NCBI RefSeq assembly: GCF_028682475.1
Contig: NZ_JANHLE010000005.1
Span: 170,363 to 234,362, forward strand
Length of the DNA: 64,000 nucleotides
Origin: Pseudomonas putida
GTDB taxonomy: Bacteria; Pseudomonadota; Gammaproteobacteria; Pseudomonadales; Pseudomonadaceae
Reading direction: 5' to 3'
Within the stretch, counting starts at the first letter, position 1. Every line of letters begins with the position of its first letter. This document shows, one piece after another, positions 35,353-46,440 of this stretch. The notes under the pieces were generated by a model. The model made no database searches and was not told where the DNA came from. It worked only from the letters and a program-made list of their open reading frames with translations. Made by a program: the position numbers and the translations under genes.

Positions 35353-37407
35353 TTACCCCAGCAGCGAAATGTCGGCCACGCCCAGGAACAGACCGCGCAG
35401 GCGGCTGAGCAAGGCATAGCGGTTGGCCCGCACATTGGCGTCGTCGGCGTTGACCATCACCGCCTCGAAGAAGGCGTCGACCGGTTCACGCAGGGCTGCC
35501 AGACGTGCCAGCGATTCGCTGTACTGACGCGCAGCGGCCATCGGTTGCACGGCCTGGTCGGCTTGCTGGATCGCCGAGTACAGGGAGAACTCGTTGGCAT
35601 TGTCGAAGTACTTCGGCTCGACCGTGGTCGCTACCGCGCCTTCGGCCTTGCTCAGCAGGTTCGACACACGCTTGTTCACCGCGGCCAGGGCAGCGGCTTC
35701 AGGCAGCTGACGGAAGGCCTGTACGGCCTGTACGCGCTGGTCGAAGTCCAGGGCCGAACCTGGCTTCAAGGCACGGACCGACAGGTAGGTGGCAACGTCG
35801 ATGCCTTCGTCTTCATAACGGGCACGCAGACGGTCGAAGACGAACTCCAGCACCTGGTCGGCCAGGCCGGCGGCTTTGACTTTGCTGCCGAACTGGGTGA
35901 CAGCGAAGTTCACTGCTTCGTCGAGGTCCAGGTCCAGCTGCTTCTCGATCAGGATCCGCAGCACGCCCAGCGCTGCGCGACGCAGGGCATAAGGGTCTTT
36001 GCTGCCGGTTGGCAGCATGCCGATACCGAAGATTCCGACCAGGGTGTCGAGCTTGTCGGCGATGGCCACGGCCGCACCGGTCAGGGTCGACGGCAGTTCA
36101 GCACCGGCACCGCGCGGCATGTACTGCTCGTTCAGGGCCAGGGCGACGTCTTCCGGCTCGCCATCGTTGAGGGCGTAGTAATAGCCGGCAACACCCTGCA
36201 TTTCAGGGAATTCGCCGACCATCTCGGTGGCCAGGTCGCACTTGGACAGCAGACCGGCGCGGGCTGCGCGCTGAGCGTCGCCGCCAATGCGCTGGGCAAT
36301 GAACGCGGCCAGCTTGGCAACGCGCTCGGCCTTGTCGAAGACGCTGCCCAACTGAGCCTGGAACACCACGTTCTTGAGGCGTTCGTTGAAGCTTTCCAGC
36401 GTCTGCTTCTTGTCTTGCTTGAAGAAGAACTCGGCGTCGGTCAGGCGTGGGCGCACGACCTTCTCGTTACCTTCGACGATCTGCTTCGGATCGCGGCTTT
36501 CAACGTTGGCGACGGTGATGAAGCGCGGCAGCAGCTTGCCGTCGACGTCCAGCAGGCAGAAGTACTTCTGGTTGTCCTGCATGGTGGTGATCAGGGCTTC
36601 TTGCGGCACGTCGAGGAAACGCTCCTCGAACGAGCAGACCAGCGGCACCGGCCACTCGACCAGCGCAGTCACTTCGTCGAGCAGTGCAGGCGGCACGATA
36701 GCGGTGCCTTCCTGCTGCATGGCGAGTTCGGCGGTACGCTTGCTGATCAGCTCGCGACGCTCGGCGAAATCGGCCAGTACGTAGGCTTTGCGCAGGTCTT
36801 CCAGGTAGTTCGCCGGGGCCGTGATACGCACGTCTTCCGGGTGATGGAAGCGGTGACCGCGAGAATCACGGCCAGCCGTCTGGGCGAGGATGGTGCAGTC
36901 GACGACGTCGTCGCCCAGCAGCATCACCAGCCATTGGGTCGGACGCACGAACTCTTCCTTGCGCGCACCCCAACGCATGCGTTTCGGGATCGGCAGGTCG
37001 TTCAGCGAATCTTCGACGATGGTCGGCAGCAGGCTGGCGGTGGCCTTGCCCGGGATGTGCTGGGAGAAGCGCAGCTTGGCGCCGCTCTGGTCGATTTCGG
37101 CCAGCTCTACGCCGCACTTCTTGGCAAAGCCGAGGGCTGCCTGGGTCGGGTTGCCTTCGGCGTCGAAGGCGGCCTGACGGGGCGGGCCGTCGACATTGAT
37201 GCTGCGGTCCGGCTGTTGGGTGTCCAGTTGACGGATCAGCACGGCCAGACGACGCGGCGCAGCGTAGACCTGCTTGCCGGTGTAGTTCAGGCCAGCGGCC
37301 TGCAGGCCTTTCTCGATACCGGCGAGAAACGCATCAGCCAGGGCGCTCAGGGCCTTTGGTGGCAGTTCTTCGGTGCCCAGTTCAACCAGGAAATCTTGAG
37401 CACTCAT
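35353..37407 (-). CDS. glyS: glycyl-tRNA synthetase beta subunit
   Basis: Beta subunit of the alpha2beta2 glycyl-tRNA synthetase; it recognises tRNA. The 684-residue product starts [20 protein letters not shown], a hallmark N-terminus, and ends [13 protein letters not shown]. Its start overlaps the glyQ stop by 4 bases, consistent with coupled translation of equal amounts. Confidence 0.97.
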   Translation of the reverse strand: MSAQDFLVELGTEELPPKALSALADAFLAGIEKGLQAAGLNYTGKQVYAAPRRLAVLIRQLDTQQPDRSINVDGPPRQAAFDAEGNPTQAALGFAKKCGVELAEIDQSGAKLRFSQHIPGKATASLLPTIVEDSLNDLPIPKRMRWGARKEEFVRPTQWLVMLLGDDVVDCTILAQTAGRDSRGHRFHHPEDVRITAPANYLEDLRKAYVLADFAERRELISKRTAELAMQQEGTAIVPPALLDEVTALVEWPVPLVCSFEERFLDVPQEALITTMQDNQKYFCLLDVDGKLLPRFITVANVESRDPKQIVEGNEKVVRPRLTDAEFFFKQDKKQTLESFNERLKNVVFQAQLGSVFDKAERVAKLAAFIAQRIGGDAQRAARAGLLSKCDLATEMVGEFPEMQGVAGYYYALNDGEPEDVALALNEQYMPRGAGAELPSTLTGAAVAIADKLDTLVGIFGIGMLPTGSKDPYALRRAALGVLRILIEKQLDLDLDEAVNFAVTQFGSKVKAAGLADQVLEFVFDRLRARYEDEGIDVATYLSVRALKPGSALDFDQRVQAVQAFRQLPEAAALAAVNKRVSNLLSKAEGAVATTVEPKYFDNANEFSLYSAIQQADQAVQPMAAARQYSESLARLAALREPVDAFFEAVMVNADDANVRANRYALLSRLRGLFLGVADISLLG

Positions 37408-38351
37408 TGTGCAGCCTCCAGCTTGGCCAATGCTTCATCACGCAATTCAGGGGACGCCATCGGGAAGCCCAGCTTGGCGCGGGCTTGCAAATAGCTTTGC
37501 GCCACGGCCCGGGCCAGGGTGCGTACGCGCAGGATGTACTGCTGGCGCGCGGTCACCGAGATGGCGCGGCGGGCGTCGAGCAGGTTGAAGGTGTGCGAGG
37601 CCTTGAGGACCATTTCGTAGGTCGGCAACGGCAGTTCCAGCTCGATCAGGCGATTGGCTTCGCTTTCGTAGAAATCGAACAGTTCGAACAGCTTCTCGAC
37701 GTTGGCGTGTTCGAAGTTGTAGGTCGACTGCTCCACTTCGTTCTGGTGGAAAACGTCGCCGTAGGTCACCTTGCCGAACGGACCGTCGGTCCAGATCAGG
37801 TCGTAGACCGAGTCGACGCCCTGCAGGTACATGGCCAGACGCTCGAGGCCATAGGTGATTTCACCGGTGACCGGCATGCACTCGATCCCGCCCACTTGCT
37901 GGAAGTAGGTGAACTGGGTGACTTCCATGCCGTTGAGCCAGATTTCCCAACCCAGACCCCAGGCGCCGAGGGTCGGCGATTCCCAGTTGTCTTCGACGAA
38001 ACGGATGTCGTGCACCAGCGGGTCGAGGCCGATGGCCTTCAGCGAGCCCAGGTACAGTTCCTGGAAGTTCGCCGGGTTTGGCTTGAGCACCACCTGGAAT
38101 TGGTAGTAGTGCTGCAGGCGGTTGGGGTTTTCGCCATAGCGACCGTCAGCCGGGCGACGGCTCGGCTGTACGTAGGCGGCGTTCCAGGTTTCCGGGCCGA
38201 CGGCGCGCAGGAACGTGGCGGTATGGAAAGTGCCGGCGCCTACTTCCATATCGTAGGGCTGAAGCACCACACAACCTTGCTCGGCCCAGTAGTTCTGCAG
38301 GGCGAGGATCAAGTCTTGGAAGGTACGCACGGCTGGCGTAGGCTGGCTCAC
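37404..38351 (-). CDS. glyQ: glycyl-tRNA synthetase alpha subunit
   Basis: Catalytic alpha subunit of the bacterial-type glycyl-tRNA synthetase. I use the GTG at 38351 ([20 protein letters not shown], 315 residues), 6 bases after AGGTG; a second GTG lies three codons upstream. Motifs include [18 protein letters not shown] and [20 protein letters not shown]. It is divergent from tag, with about 80 bases between them. Confidence 0.96.
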   Translation of the reverse strand: MSQPTPAVRTFQDLILALQNYWAEQGCVVLQPYDMEVGAGTFHTATFLRAVGPETWNAAYVQPSRRPADGRYGENPNRLQHYYQFQVVLKPNPANFQELYLGSLKAIGLDPLVHDIRFVEDNWESPTLGAWGLGWEIWLNGMEVTQFTYFQQVGGIECMPVTGEITYGLERLAMYLQGVDSVYDLIWTDGPFGKVTYGDVFHQNEVEQSTYNFEHANVEKLFELFDFYESEANRLIELELPLPTYEMVLKASHTFNLLDARRAISVTARQQYILRVRTLARAVAQSYLQARAKLGFPMASPELRDEALAKLEAAQ

Positions 38352-38433
38352 GAAATTCACCTGTTTCTAGGGCTGCGAATATAAAGAGCGGGAGTATAAC
38401 CCGATTCGCCCAAGCCTCTACCCTTGGAGCCTT

Positions 38434-38985
38434 ATGCCACGTTGCTTTTGGTGTACCGACGATCCACTTTACCAGGCATACCACGATCAGGAATGGGGCA
38501 CGCCGCAGCGTGAGCCGGGCCAGTTGTTCGAGATGCTGCTGCTCGAAGGCTTCCAGGCCGGGCTGTCGTGGATCACCGTGCTGAAAAAGCGCGAGCGTTA
38601 CCGTCAGGTGTTGTTCGGCTTCGACCCACAGAGGCTGGCGCAGATGAGTGATGAAGAAATCGAGGAACGCATGCTCGATCCCGGGATCATTCGCAACCGC
38701 CTCAAGCTCAATGCCGCGCGGCGCAACGCCAACGCCTGGCTGGCTTTGGAGAACCCTGCTGAGTGGCTGTGGTCGTTTGTCGGCGGTGTACCGAAGATCA
38801 ATCATTTCAGCCAGCGCAGTGACGTTCCGGCCGTTACCGATGAAGCCAAGGCCATGAGCAAGGCCCTGCAGAAAGCCGGCTTCACCTTTGTCGGCCCGAC
38901 CATCTGCTATGCCTTCATGCAGGCCACCGGCATGGTCATGGACCACACCACCGATTGTGATCGCTACGCCCTTCTGCTGCGCTGA
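38434..38985 (+). CDS. tag: DNA-3-methyladenine glycosylase I
   Basis: Base-excision repair enzyme that removes 3-methyladenine. The 183-residue product has the N-terminal zinc and substrate region MPRCFWCTDDPLYQAYHDQE and GFQAGLSWITVLKKRE, and the C-terminal FTFVGPTICYAFMQATGMV. Length is normal. An LpxL/HtrB-like acyltransferase gene follows after 39 bases. Confidence 0.95.
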   Translation: MPRCFWCTDDPLYQAYHDQEWGTPQREPGQLFEMLLLEGFQAGLSWITVLKKRERYRQVLFGFDPQRLAQMSDEEIEERMLDPGIIRNRLKLNAARRNANAWLALENPAEWLWSFVGGVPKINHFSQRSDVPAVTDEAKAMSKALQKAGFTFVGPTICYAFMQATGMVMDHTTDCDRYALLLR

Positions 38986-39024
38986 GGGGTACAATGGCCG
39001 GCTTGCAGAAAGAGGAACCAGCCT

Positions 39025-39912
39025 GTGGATAAATTCAAGGGCGCCTTGATGGTCGGGGCGTTGCGGTTGTTTGCCAAGCTCCCCTGGGGCGCGGTACAGC
39101 GGGTCGGCGCGGCCATCGGCTGGATCATGTGGAAGGTGCCGAACAGTTCACGTGAAGTGGTGCGCATCAACCTGGCCAAGTGTTTTCCGGAGATGGACCC
39201 GGTCGAGCGCGAGCAACTGGTTGGCCGTACCCTGATGGATATCGGCAAGTCCTTTACCGAAAGCGCCTGCGCCTGGATCTGGCCGGCCCAGCGCTCACTC
39301 GACCTGGTGCGCGAAGTCGAAGGCCTGGAAGTGCTGCAGGCCGCTCTGGCTTCGGGCAAGGGCGTGGTCGGCATCACCAGTCACCTGGGCAACTGGGAAG
39401 TGCTCAACCACTTCTATTGCAACCAGTGCAAACCGATCATTTTCTACCGCCCGCCCAAGCTCAAGGCGGTTGATGACCTGTTGCGCGAGCAGCGCGTGCA
39501 GCTGGGTAACCGCGTGGCCGCTTCCACCAAAGAAGGCATTCTGAGCATCATCAAGGAAGTGCGTAGAGGCGGTCAGGTCGGCATTCCGGCAGACCCGGAG
39601 CCGGCCGAGTCGGCGGGGATCTTCGTGCCGTTCTTCGCCACCAAGGCGCTGACCAGCAAATTCGTGCCGAACATGCTCGCCGGCGGCAAGGCTGTCGGGG
39701 TGTTCCTGCATGCCCTGCGCCTGCCGGACGGTTCCGGCTTCAAGGTGATTCTGGAAGCGGCGCCCGAGGCGATGTACAGCGAAGACACCGAAACTTCGGC
39801 AGCGGCCATGAGCCAGGTGGTCGAGCGTTATGTGCGGGCTTATCCGAGCCAGTACATGTGGAGCATGAAGCGCTTCAAGAAGCGTCCGCCGGGTGAGGCG
39901 CGCTGGTACTGA
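39025..39912 (+). CDS. lysophospholipid/lipid A acyltransferase, LpxL/HtrB-like
   Basis: Inner-membrane acyltransferase of 295 residues, likely adding a secondary acyl chain to lipid A. The motif is TSHLGNWEVLN (HX4E), followed by FYRPPKLKAVDDLL, and the protein ends YMWSMKRFKKRPPGEARWY. The GTG start at 39025 has GAGGA 8 bases upstream, and that GTG is itself the core of a perfect DnaA-box 9-mer (39024-39032). Confidence 0.9.
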   Translation: MDKFKGALMVGALRLFAKLPWGAVQRVGAAIGWIMWKVPNSSREVVRINLAKCFPEMDPVEREQLVGRTLMDIGKSFTESACAWIWPAQRSLDLVREVEGLEVLQAALASGKGVVGITSHLGNWEVLNHFYCNQCKPIIFYRPPKLKAVDDLLREQRVQLGNRVAASTKEGILSIIKEVRRGGQVGIPADPEPAESAGIFVPFFATKALTSKFVPNMLAGGKAVGVFLHALRLPDGSGFKVILEAAPEAMYSEDTETSAAAMSQVVERYVRAYPSQYMWSMKRFKKRPPGEARWY

Positions 39913-39920
39913 AAATGCTG

Positions 39921-39987
39921 ATCGCGGGGCAAGCCCGCTCCCACAGGCATTGTGGATAACGCTGTGGGAGCGGGCTTGCCCCGCGAT
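39921..39987. repeat. REP inverted pair with a DnaA box in the loop
   Basis: Two 25-base REP units in perfect inverted orientation (39921-39945 and 39963-39987) have the Pseudomonas core CGGGGCAAGCCCGCTCCCAC. The 17-base centre contains a perfect DnaA-box 9-mer at 39951. It lies between the convergent acyltransferase and TPR genes and could also act as a transcript end. Confidence 0.88.
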
Positions 39988-39990
39988 GGC

Positions 39991-40302
39991 CTAACCGGCC
40001 TTATCCAGCTTCTTGAGAAACACCGTCATCTCTTTTTCGGCCTGCTTGTCACCATGGGCCCTGGCCGCTTCCAGCCCCTGTTCCCAGGCCAGGCGCGCTG
40101 CCGCTTTATCACCCTGCAACTGATGGGCCTTGCCCAACAGCTTCCACGCCGCCGAGTACTTCGGGTCGAATTCGACGCAGCGTTGCAGATGAACAGCCGC
40201 TTCGGCGCCGTTGCCCTCATCCAGCCAGGCCTTGCCCAGGCCGAAGCGCAGCAGGGCGTTATCCACACCCTTGGCCAGCATCTTTTCCAGTGATTCGCGC
40301 AT
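39991..40302 (-). CDS. tetratricopeptide repeat protein
   Basis: Soluble helical repeat protein of 103 residues. Two TPR-like units are visible (NALLRFGLGKAWLDEGNGAE and SAAWKLLGKAHQLQGDKAAA), so it probably mediates protein contacts. AGGGAGAG lies upstream of the ATG. It follows trkA by 12 bases and is likely part of the def-fmt-rsmB-trkA transcript. Partner unknown. Confidence 0.85.
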   Translation of the reverse strand: MRESLEKMLAKGVDNALLRFGLGKAWLDEGNGAEAAVHLQRCVEFDPKYSAAWKLLGKAHQLQGDKAAARLAWEQGLEAARAHGDKQAEKEMTVFLKKLDKAG

Positions 40303-40314
40303 CGCGGCTCTCCC

Positions 40315-41688
40315 TTAGAAGAAGCTCAACCCGACATGGAACAGCTTCTCGACGTCACGGATGTACTTTTTATCCACAACGAAGAGGATCACATGGTCGC
40401 CCGCCTCGATCACCGTGTCGTCGTGGGCAATCAGCACTTCTTCATCGCGAATGATCGCGCCGATGGTGGTGCCCGGCGGCAGGGCGATGTCTTCGATGGC
40501 TTTGCCGATCACCTTGCTGGATTTCGAGTCGCCATGGGCAATCGCCTCAATGGCCTCTGCCGCGCCACGGCGCAGGGAGTGCACGCTGACGATGTCGCCG
40601 CGGCGCACGTGGGCGAGCAAGGTGCCGATGGTGGCCAGCTGCGGGCTGATGGCGATATCGATATCGCCGCCCTGGACCAGGTCGACATACGCCGGGTTGT
40701 TGATGATGGTCATCACCTTGCGCGCGCCCAGGCGCTTGGCCAGCAGCGAGGACATGATGTTGGCCTCGTCATCGTTGGTCAGGGCCAGGAAGATATCGGC
40801 TTCGGCGATGTTCTCTTCGAGCATCAGGTCGCGGTCCGAGGCGCTGCCCTGCAACACCACGGTGCTGTCCAGGGTATCGGAGAGGTAACGGCAGCGCGCC
40901 GGGTTCATCTCGATGATCTTCACCTGGTAGCGGCTCTCGATCGCTTCGGCCAGGCGCTCGCCAATCTGTCCGCCGCCGGCGATGACCACGCGCTTGTTGG
41001 TTTCGTCGATGCGCCGCAGTTCACCCATCACCGCACGGATGTGGGCCTTGGCGGCAATGAAGAACACCTCGTCGTCGGCCTCGATCACCGTATCGCCCTG
41101 AGGCAGGATCGGCCGGTCGCGGCGGAAGATGGCCGCGACGCGGGTGTCGACGTTGGGCATGTGTTCGCGGATCTGGCGCAGTTGCTGACCAACCAGCGGC
41201 CCGCCGTAGTAGGCCTTGACCGCTACCAGCTGGGCCTTGCCTTCGGCAAAGTCGATGACCTGCAAGGCACCGGGATGCTCGATCAGGCGCTTGATGTAGT
41301 GGGTTACCACCTGCTCGGGGCTGATCAGTACGTCGACGGGGATGGCGTCGTTGTCGAACAGGCCAGCGCGGGTCAGGTAGGCCGACTCACGCACCCGGGC
41401 GATCTTGGTCGGGGTGTGGAACAGGGTGTAGGCGACCTGACAGGCGACCATGTTGGTTTCGTCGCTGTTGGTCACCGCCACCAGCATGTCGGCGTCATCG
41501 GCACCGGCCTGGCGCAATACGGTCGGGAACGAGGCGCGGCCCTGGACGGTACGGATGTCCAGGCGGTCGCCGAGGTCGCGCAGGCGCTCGCCATCGGTAT
41601 CGACCACGGTAATGTCGTTGGCTTCGCTGGCCAGGTGCTCGGCCAGCGTACCGCCGACCTGCCCTGCACCGAGGATGATGATCTTCAT
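40315..41688 (-). CDS. trkA: Trk potassium uptake regulatory protein TrkA
   Basis: Peripheral NAD-binding regulator of the TrkH/TrkG potassium channel. The 457-residue product has two Rossmann RCK-N units ([16 protein letters not shown] at the start and [17 protein letters not shown] near 232), each followed by an RCK-C unit. That duplicated layout is typical of proteobacterial TrkA. It lies 19 bases after rsmB. Confidence 0.96.
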   Translation of the reverse strand: MKIIILGAGQVGGTLAEHLASEANDITVVDTDGERLRDLGDRLDIRTVQGRASFPTVLRQAGADDADMLVAVTNSDETNMVACQVAYTLFHTPTKIARVRESAYLTRAGLFDNDAIPVDVLISPEQVVTHYIKRLIEHPGALQVIDFAEGKAQLVAVKAYYGGPLVGQQLRQIREHMPNVDTRVAAIFRRDRPILPQGDTVIEADDEVFFIAAKAHIRAVMGELRRIDETNKRVVIAGGGQIGERLAEAIESRYQVKIIEMNPARCRYLSDTLDSTVVLQGSASDRDLMLEENIAEADIFLALTNDDEANIMSSLLAKRLGARKVMTIINNPAYVDLVQGGDIDIAISPQLATIGTLLAHVRRGDIVSVHSLRRGAAEAIEAIAHGDSKSSKVIGKAIEDIALPPGTTIGAIIRDEEVLIAHDDTVIEAGDHVILFVVDKKYIRDVEKLFHVGLSFF

Positions 41689-41707
41689 CCGCTGTTCCCT
41701 TCTCTTG

Positions 41708-43018
41708 TTATCCGCGCGCGGCGGCGATTTTGATCAGCTTGGCATAGTAGAAGCCGTCGTGTCCGCCTTCCTGCGCCAGTAGCTGGCGGCCATGGGGCTG
41801 GCGCAAGCCAGCCTGGGTCGCCAGGTCCAGCTCGCGGGCACCCGGGGTGCGAGCGAGGAAGGCCTCGATGACTTCAGTGTTTTCCGTCGGCAGGGTCGAG
41901 CAGGTGGCATACAACAGGATGCCGCCGACTTCGAGGGTCGGCCACAGGGCGTCGAGCAGTTCGCCCTGCAAGCTGGCCAGGGCGGCAATATCGTCGGCCT
42001 GACGGGTCATCTTGATGTCCGGGTGACGACGAATCACCCCGGTGGCCGAGCAAGGTGCGTCGAGCAGGATGCGCTGGAAACCCTTGCCGTCCCACCAGCT
42101 GGCGGTATCGCGGGCATCGCAGGCGATCAACTGGGCATCGAGGCCCAGGCGGTCGAGGTTTTCCCGGACCCGGGTCAGGCGCTTGGCTTCGAGATCGATC
42201 GCGACCACAGACTCCAGTTTTGCCTCGGCTTCAAGCAGGTGGCAGGTCTTGCCGCCGGGTGCGCAGCAGGCGTCGAGCACCCGCTGCCCTGGCGCGAGGT
42301 CGAGCAGGTCGGCAGCCAGCTGTGCGGCTTCGTCCTGGACGCTGATCCAGCCCTGATCAAAGCCTGGCAGGCCGCGCACATCGCAGGCTTGGGCGAGAAG
42401 GATGCCATCGACGCTGTACTGACAGGCGCTGGCTTCCAGCTCCGCTGCGCGCAATAGCTCCAGATAGGCCTCACGACTGTGATGACGGCGGTTGACCCGC
42501 AGAATCATCGGCGGATGAGCGTTGTTGGCGGCGCAAATGGCTTCCCACTGTTCTGGCCAGAACGCCTTGAGCGACTTCTGCAGCCAGCGCGGGTGGGCGG
42601 TGCGCACCACCGGATCACGCTCCAGTTCGGCGAGGATCTCGCTGCTTTCGCGTTGCGCGCGGCGCAGTACGGCATTGAGCAGGGCCTTGGCCCACGGCTT
42701 TTTCAGCTTGTCGGCGCAGCCCACGGTTTCGCCGATGGCGGCATGGGCCGGGACACGGGTGTAGAGCAGCTGATACAGGCCTACCAGCAGCAAGGCTTCG
42801 ACATCGGCGTCGGCCTTCTTGAACGGCTTTTGCAGCAGACGTTCGGCCAGCGCCGAGAGCCGTGGTTGCCAGCGCGCGGTGCCGAAGGCCAGGTCCTGGG
42901 TCAGGCCCCGGTCACGTACTTCGACCTTGTCCAGTTGCGCGGGCAGCGAACTGTTCAGTGAGGCCTTGCCGCTGAGTACTGCCGCCAGGGCGCGGGCGGC
43001 TGCCAGACGTGGATTCAT
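41708..43018 (-). CDS. rsmB: 16S rRNA (cytosine967-C5)-methyltransferase RsmB
   Basis: SAM-dependent enzyme that methylates C967 of 16S rRNA. The 436-residue product has an N-terminal NusB-like RNA-binding domain (about 1-140) and a C-terminal methyltransferase domain with [15 protein letters not shown] and the catalytic LDAPCSATG. Its start overlaps the fmt stop by 4 bases. Confidence 0.96.
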   Translation of the reverse strand: MNPRLAAARALAAVLSGKASLNSSLPAQLDKVEVRDRGLTQDLAFGTARWQPRLSALAERLLQKPFKKADADVEALLLVGLYQLLYTRVPAHAAIGETVGCADKLKKPWAKALLNAVLRRAQRESSEILAELERDPVVRTAHPRWLQKSLKAFWPEQWEAICAANNAHPPMILRVNRRHHSREAYLELLRAAELEASACQYSVDGILLAQACDVRGLPGFDQGWISVQDEAAQLAADLLDLAPGQRVLDACCAPGGKTCHLLEAEAKLESVVAIDLEAKRLTRVRENLDRLGLDAQLIACDARDTASWWDGKGFQRILLDAPCSATGVIRRHPDIKMTRQADDIAALASLQGELLDALWPTLEVGGILLYATCSTLPTENTEVIEAFLARTPGARELDLATQAGLRQPHGRQLLAQEGGHDGFYYAKLIKIAAARG

Positions 43019-43947
43019 TGACCGAGCACCGTACCGCTGGCGAATTTCTCGCGGCGGCTGTTGAACAGGTCACTGAAGTTCAGCGCCTTGCCACCGGGCA
43101 ATTGCAGACGGGTCAGGCACAGGGCCTGTTCACCGCAGGCAACGATCAGGCCGTCCTTGCTGGCGCCGAGGATTTCACCTGGGGTGCCTTTGCCTGTGGA
43201 TAAGCTGGCGGCCAGGACTTTCACGGCTTCACCGTTGAGGGTGCTGTGGCAGATCGGCCAGGGGTTGAAGGCGCGAATCAGGCGCTCCAGCTCAACCGCC
43301 GGACGGCTCCAGTCCAGGCGCGCTTCGTCTTTGTTCAGCTTGTGTGCATAAGTGGCCAGGCTGTCGTCCTGGACTTCACCTTGCAGCGTGGCCGCGGCCA
43401 GACCGGCGACCGCTTCGAGCACGGCGGGCGGGCCCATCTCGGCCAGGCGGTCGTGCAGGCTGCCACCGGTGTCGGTGGCGCTGATCGGGGTGACGACCTT
43501 GAGCAGCATCGGGCCGGTATCCAGCCCCGCTTCCATGCGCATCACGGTCACGCCACTTTCACTGTCGCCGGCTTCGACCGCGCGCTGGATCGGCGCGGCG
43601 CCGCGCCAGCGCGGCAGCAGCGAGGCATGACTATTGATGCAGCCCAGGCGCGGAATATCCAGCACCGCTTGCGGCAGGATCAGGCCATAGGCGACCACCA
43701 CCATCAGGTCCGGCTTGAGTGCAGCCAGTTCAGCTTGAGCCTCGGCATTGCGCAGGGTTGGCGGTTGCAGGACCTGGATGCCGTTATCCACAGCCAGTTG
43801 CTTGACCGCACTGGGCATCAGTTTTTGTCCGCGCCCGGCCGGACGGTCCGGTTGGGTGTAGACGGCCACCACTTCATAAGGGCTGTCGATCAAGGCCTTG
43901 AGGTGTTCGGCGGCAAACTCGGGGGTGCCTGCAAAGACAATGCGCAT
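43015..43947 (-). CDS. fmt: methionyl-tRNA formyltransferase
   Basis: Formylates initiator Met-tRNA using 10-formyl-THF. The start ATG at 43947 ([20 protein letters not shown], 310 residues) gives the standard N-terminus. The formyl-THF site region is [20 protein letters not shown] longer in-frame start would run into the hairpin upstream and is unlikely. It is followed by rsmB and preceded by def. Confidence 0.96.
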   Translation of the reverse strand: MRIVFAGTPEFAAEHLKALIDSPYEVVAVYTQPDRPAGRGQKLMPSAVKQLAVDNGIQVLQPPTLRNAEAQAELAALKPDLMVVVAYGLILPQAVLDIPRLGCINSHASLLPRWRGAAPIQRAVEAGDSESGVTVMRMEAGLDTGPMLLKVVTPISATDTGGSLHDRLAEMGPPAVLEAVAGLAAATLQGEVQDDSLATYAHKLNKDEARLDWSRPAVELERLIRAFNPWPICHSTLNGEAVKVLAASLSTGKGTPGEILGASKDGLIVACGEQALCLTRLQLPGGKALNFSDLFNSRREKFASGTVLGQ

Positions 43948-43968
43948 GGCGTTCTCGCTTAAAAAGAA

Positions 43969-43992
43969 AAAGGCTTGCCGGAGCAAGCCTTT
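43969..43992 (-). terminator. hairpin with T-run between def and fmt
   Basis: A 10-base stem (AAAGGCTTGC / GCAAGCCTTT) with a 4-base loop is followed on the minus strand by TTTTTCTTTTT. It looks like an intrinsic terminator 12 bases past the def stop, and may act as an attenuator between def and fmt. Confidence 0.7.
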
Positions 43993-44004
43993 GGAAAGAG
44001 GAGA

Positions 44005-44511
44005 TCAAGCTTGCTGGCGATGCTGCTTTTCCAGCTTTTTCTTGATCCGGTCACGTTTGAGCGTCGACAGGTAATCGACGAACAACTTGCCGTTGAGGTG
44101 ATCGCATTCGTGCTGGATGCACACCGCCAGCAGACCTTCGGCTATCAGCTCGTAAGGCTTGCCATCGCGATCCAGCGCCTTGACCTTGACCCGCACCGGG
44201 CGGTCGACGTTCTCGTAGAAGCCGGGTACCGACAGGCAGCCTTCCTGGTACTGGTCCATTTCGTCGGTCAGCATCTCCAGCTCGGGGTTGATGAACACCC
44301 GCGGCTCGCTGCGATCTTCGCTCAGGTCCATGACCACGATGCGCTTGTGCACGTTGATCTGGGTTGCCGCCAGGCCGATGCCCGGGGCTTCGTACATGGT
44401 TTCAAACATGTCATCGATCAACTGGCGAACGCCGTCATCGACTTCGGTCACCGGTTTGGCGATGGTGCGAAGGCGCGGGTCCGGGAATTCGAGGATGTTC
44501 AGAATGGCCAT
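44005..44511 (-). CDS. def: peptide deformylase
   Basis: Iron-dependent enzyme that removes the formyl group from new proteins. The 168-residue product (start ATG 44511, [20 protein letters not shown]) has all three motifs: [14 protein letters not shown] and QHECDHLNG. It is divergent from dprA. The functional partner Fmt is encoded next door. Confidence 0.97.
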   Translation of the reverse strand: MAILNILEFPDPRLRTIAKPVTEVDDGVRQLIDDMFETMYEAPGIGLAATQINVHKRIVVMDLSEDRSEPRVFINPELEMLTDEMDQYQEGCLSVPGFYENVDRPVRVKVKALDRDGKPYELIAEGLLAVCIQHECDHLNGKLFVDYLSTLKRDRIKKKLEKQHRQQA

Positions 44512-44730
44512 AAGCGTATGAGCTGCACTGTGCGATGAATTACAAACATGAGTACACATAATAAAGGGATTCGGCGCGTTCGGCACCTGGCAAAGGTCAG
44601 CTAAGGTTTCAGGCAGCCCCCAGGCATGCCAGCAAGGGAAATTCTTCAACCGGTTGTCAAAGTATTATCAACAGAGTTATCCACAGCTTGTGCAGGGTGC
44701 ATACAACTCGTTCGATCAAGGATGATCGTT

Positions 44731-45837
44731 ATGCCAGAGTCAGCTTACCGGGCGTGTTCACCCGCCGAACTCGAGGCGCGCTTGCGCCTGCATCGTTTAC
44801 CCGGACTCGGTCCGCAACGCTTTCATTCGCTCTTGCAGACCTTTGGCAATGCCTCGGCGGCGCTCAGTGCGCCGGCCGCTGCCTGGCGTTCGCTGGGCCT
44901 CCCCGAGGTGAGCGCCGAGGCTCGCCGCAGCCACGAAGTACGCGAAGGCGCAGCGGCTGCATTGGCCTGGCTAGAGCGGCGCGACCAGCATTTGCTGATG
45001 TGGGACGACCCCGCCTACCCGGCGTTACTGGCTGAAGTGGATAGTGCTCCGCCCTTGCTGTTCGTGGCCGGTAACCCGGCGTTGCTGGAAAAACCGCAGC
45101 TGGCGATTATCGGCAGTCGCCGCGCATCGCGCCCGGCGCTGGACACCGCCGGGGCCTTTTCCCGCCACCTGGCCCGGGGTGGATTTGTCATTACCAGCGG
45201 CCTGGCCCTGGGGGTCGACGGTGCCGCTCATCAGGCCGCTCTGGATGTCGGTGGGCAGACGATCGGGGTACTGGGGACCGGCTTGCAGAAATTTTATCCA
45301 CAACGGCATCGGGCGCTGGCGGCGGCGATGATCGAGCAAGGCAGTGCCGTAGTTTCCGAGTTTCCTCTCGATGCCGGGCCGGTGGCGGCTAACTTTCCCC
45401 GGCGCAATCGCATCATCAGCGGCCTGTCGTTGGGGGTGCTGGTGGTCGAGGCGAGCCTGGCCAGTGGCTCGCTGATCACCGCGCGGTTGGCGGCAGAACA
45501 AGGGCGCGAGGTGTATGCCATTCCGGGGTCGATCCATCATCCGGGGTCCAAAGGCTGTCACCAGTTGATTCGCGACGGCGCCTTGCTGGTGGAAAGCGTC
45601 GAGCAGATTGTCGAGACCCTGCAGGGATGGCAGCGCCTGCCGCCGCTACCGGGCGACGAAACGCCTGGCAGCCGGCATGTACTTGAAGAGTTGTTGCTGG
45701 CGGCGCCACAAACCAGCGAAGCTTTGGCCAACAGCAGCGGTTGGGCATTGCCCAAGGTACTGGCGGCATTGACCGAGCTTGAAGTGGCCGGGCGGGTTTG
45801 CAATGAAGCTGGACGTTGGTTTGCCCGGCCTGCCTAA
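44731..45837 (+). CDS. dprA: DNA processing protein DprA (Smf)
   Basis: Loads RecA on incoming single-stranded DNA in transformation. The 368-residue product has the Rossmann-like core with LAIIGSRRASRPALDTAGAF, SGLALGVDGAAHQAAL and FPRRNRIISGLSLGVLVVEA, plus a C-terminal winged-helix-like domain (about 300-368). I use the ATG at 44731, with AAGGA 8 bases upstream; the ATG at 44722 is too near that site. Two DnaA-box 9-mers lie close by, at 44677 upstream and 45294 inside. Confidence 0.94.
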   Translation: MPESAYRACSPAELEARLRLHRLPGLGPQRFHSLLQTFGNASAALSAPAAAWRSLGLPEVSAEARRSHEVREGAAAALAWLERRDQHLLMWDDPAYPALLAEVDSAPPLLFVAGNPALLEKPQLAIIGSRRASRPALDTAGAFSRHLARGGFVITSGLALGVDGAAHQAALDVGGQTIGVLGTGLQKFYPQRHRALAAAMIEQGSAVVSEFPLDAGPVAANFPRRNRIISGLSLGVLVVEASLASGSLITARLAAEQGREVYAIPGSIHHPGSKGCHQLIRDGALLVESVEQIVETLQGWQRLPPLPGDETPGSRHVLEELLLAAPQTSEALANSSGWALPKVLAALTELEVAGRVCNEAGRWFARPA

Positions 45838-45874
45838 GTACACTGCTGGTCAGCCTTAATGCGGAGAGAGTTCA

Positions 45875-46432
45875 ATGGTGAGCAGTTGGCGTGTGCAACA
45901 AGCCGCGCGTGAAATTCGGGCCGGTGCGGTGATTGCCTACCCAACCGAGGCCGTCTGGGGCTTGGGCTGTGATCCCTGGAACGAGGAAGCGGTGGATCGC
46001 CTGTTGGCGATCAAGTCGCGCTCGGTCGACAAGGGGTTGATCCTGATTGCCGACAATATCCGCCAGTTCGACTTCCTGTTCGAGGATTTCCCGGAAATCT
46101 GGCTCGACCGCATGGCCAGCACCTGGCCGGGCCCGAACACCTGGCTGGTACCGCACCAGAACATGTTGCCGGAGTGGATTACCGGGGTGCACGACACGGT
46201 AGCCCTGCGGGTCAGCGATCATCCGGTGGTCCGTGAGCTGTGTTCGCTGGTCGGGCCGCTGGTATCGACTTCGGCCAACCCTCAAGGGCGTCCGGCGGCG
46301 AAGTCACGCTTGCGTGTTGAGCAGTACTTCCGCGGACAGCTGGATCTGGTCCTGGGCGGCGCGCTGGGTGGGCGGCGTAACCCGAGTGTGATCCGTGACC
46401 TGGTGACCGGGGATGTGGTTCGGGCTGGCTGA
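45875..46432 (+). CDS. tsaC: threonylcarbamoyl-AMP synthase TsaC (YrdC/RimN)
   Basis: Makes threonylcarbamoyl-AMP for the t6A37 modification of ANN-decoding tRNAs. The 185-residue product has the conserved [19 protein letters not shown], the KSR region [15 protein letters not shown] and [11 protein letters not shown] near the C-terminus. GGAGAG precedes the ATG. It lies 37 bases after dprA; a REP pair follows its stop. Confidence 0.95.
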   Translation: MVSSWRVQQAAREIRAGAVIAYPTEAVWGLGCDPWNEEAVDRLLAIKSRSVDKGLILIADNIRQFDFLFEDFPEIWLDRMASTWPGPNTWLVPHQNMLPEWITGVHDTVALRVSDHPVVRELCSLVGPLVSTSANPQGRPAAKSRLRVEQYFRGQLDLVLGGALGGRRNPSVIRDLVTGDVVRAG

Positions 46433-46440
46433 TGGCCCGA

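Noticed and set aside
34822..37494. Open frame of 890 codons on the plus strand
   Set aside because: It lies antisense to glyS and gmhB, whose products match their families over full length. Long antisense frames are common at this codon usage.
40336..41733. Open frame of 465 codons on the plus strand
   Set aside because: Antisense shadow of trkA; low-complexity Asp/Gly/His-rich translation.
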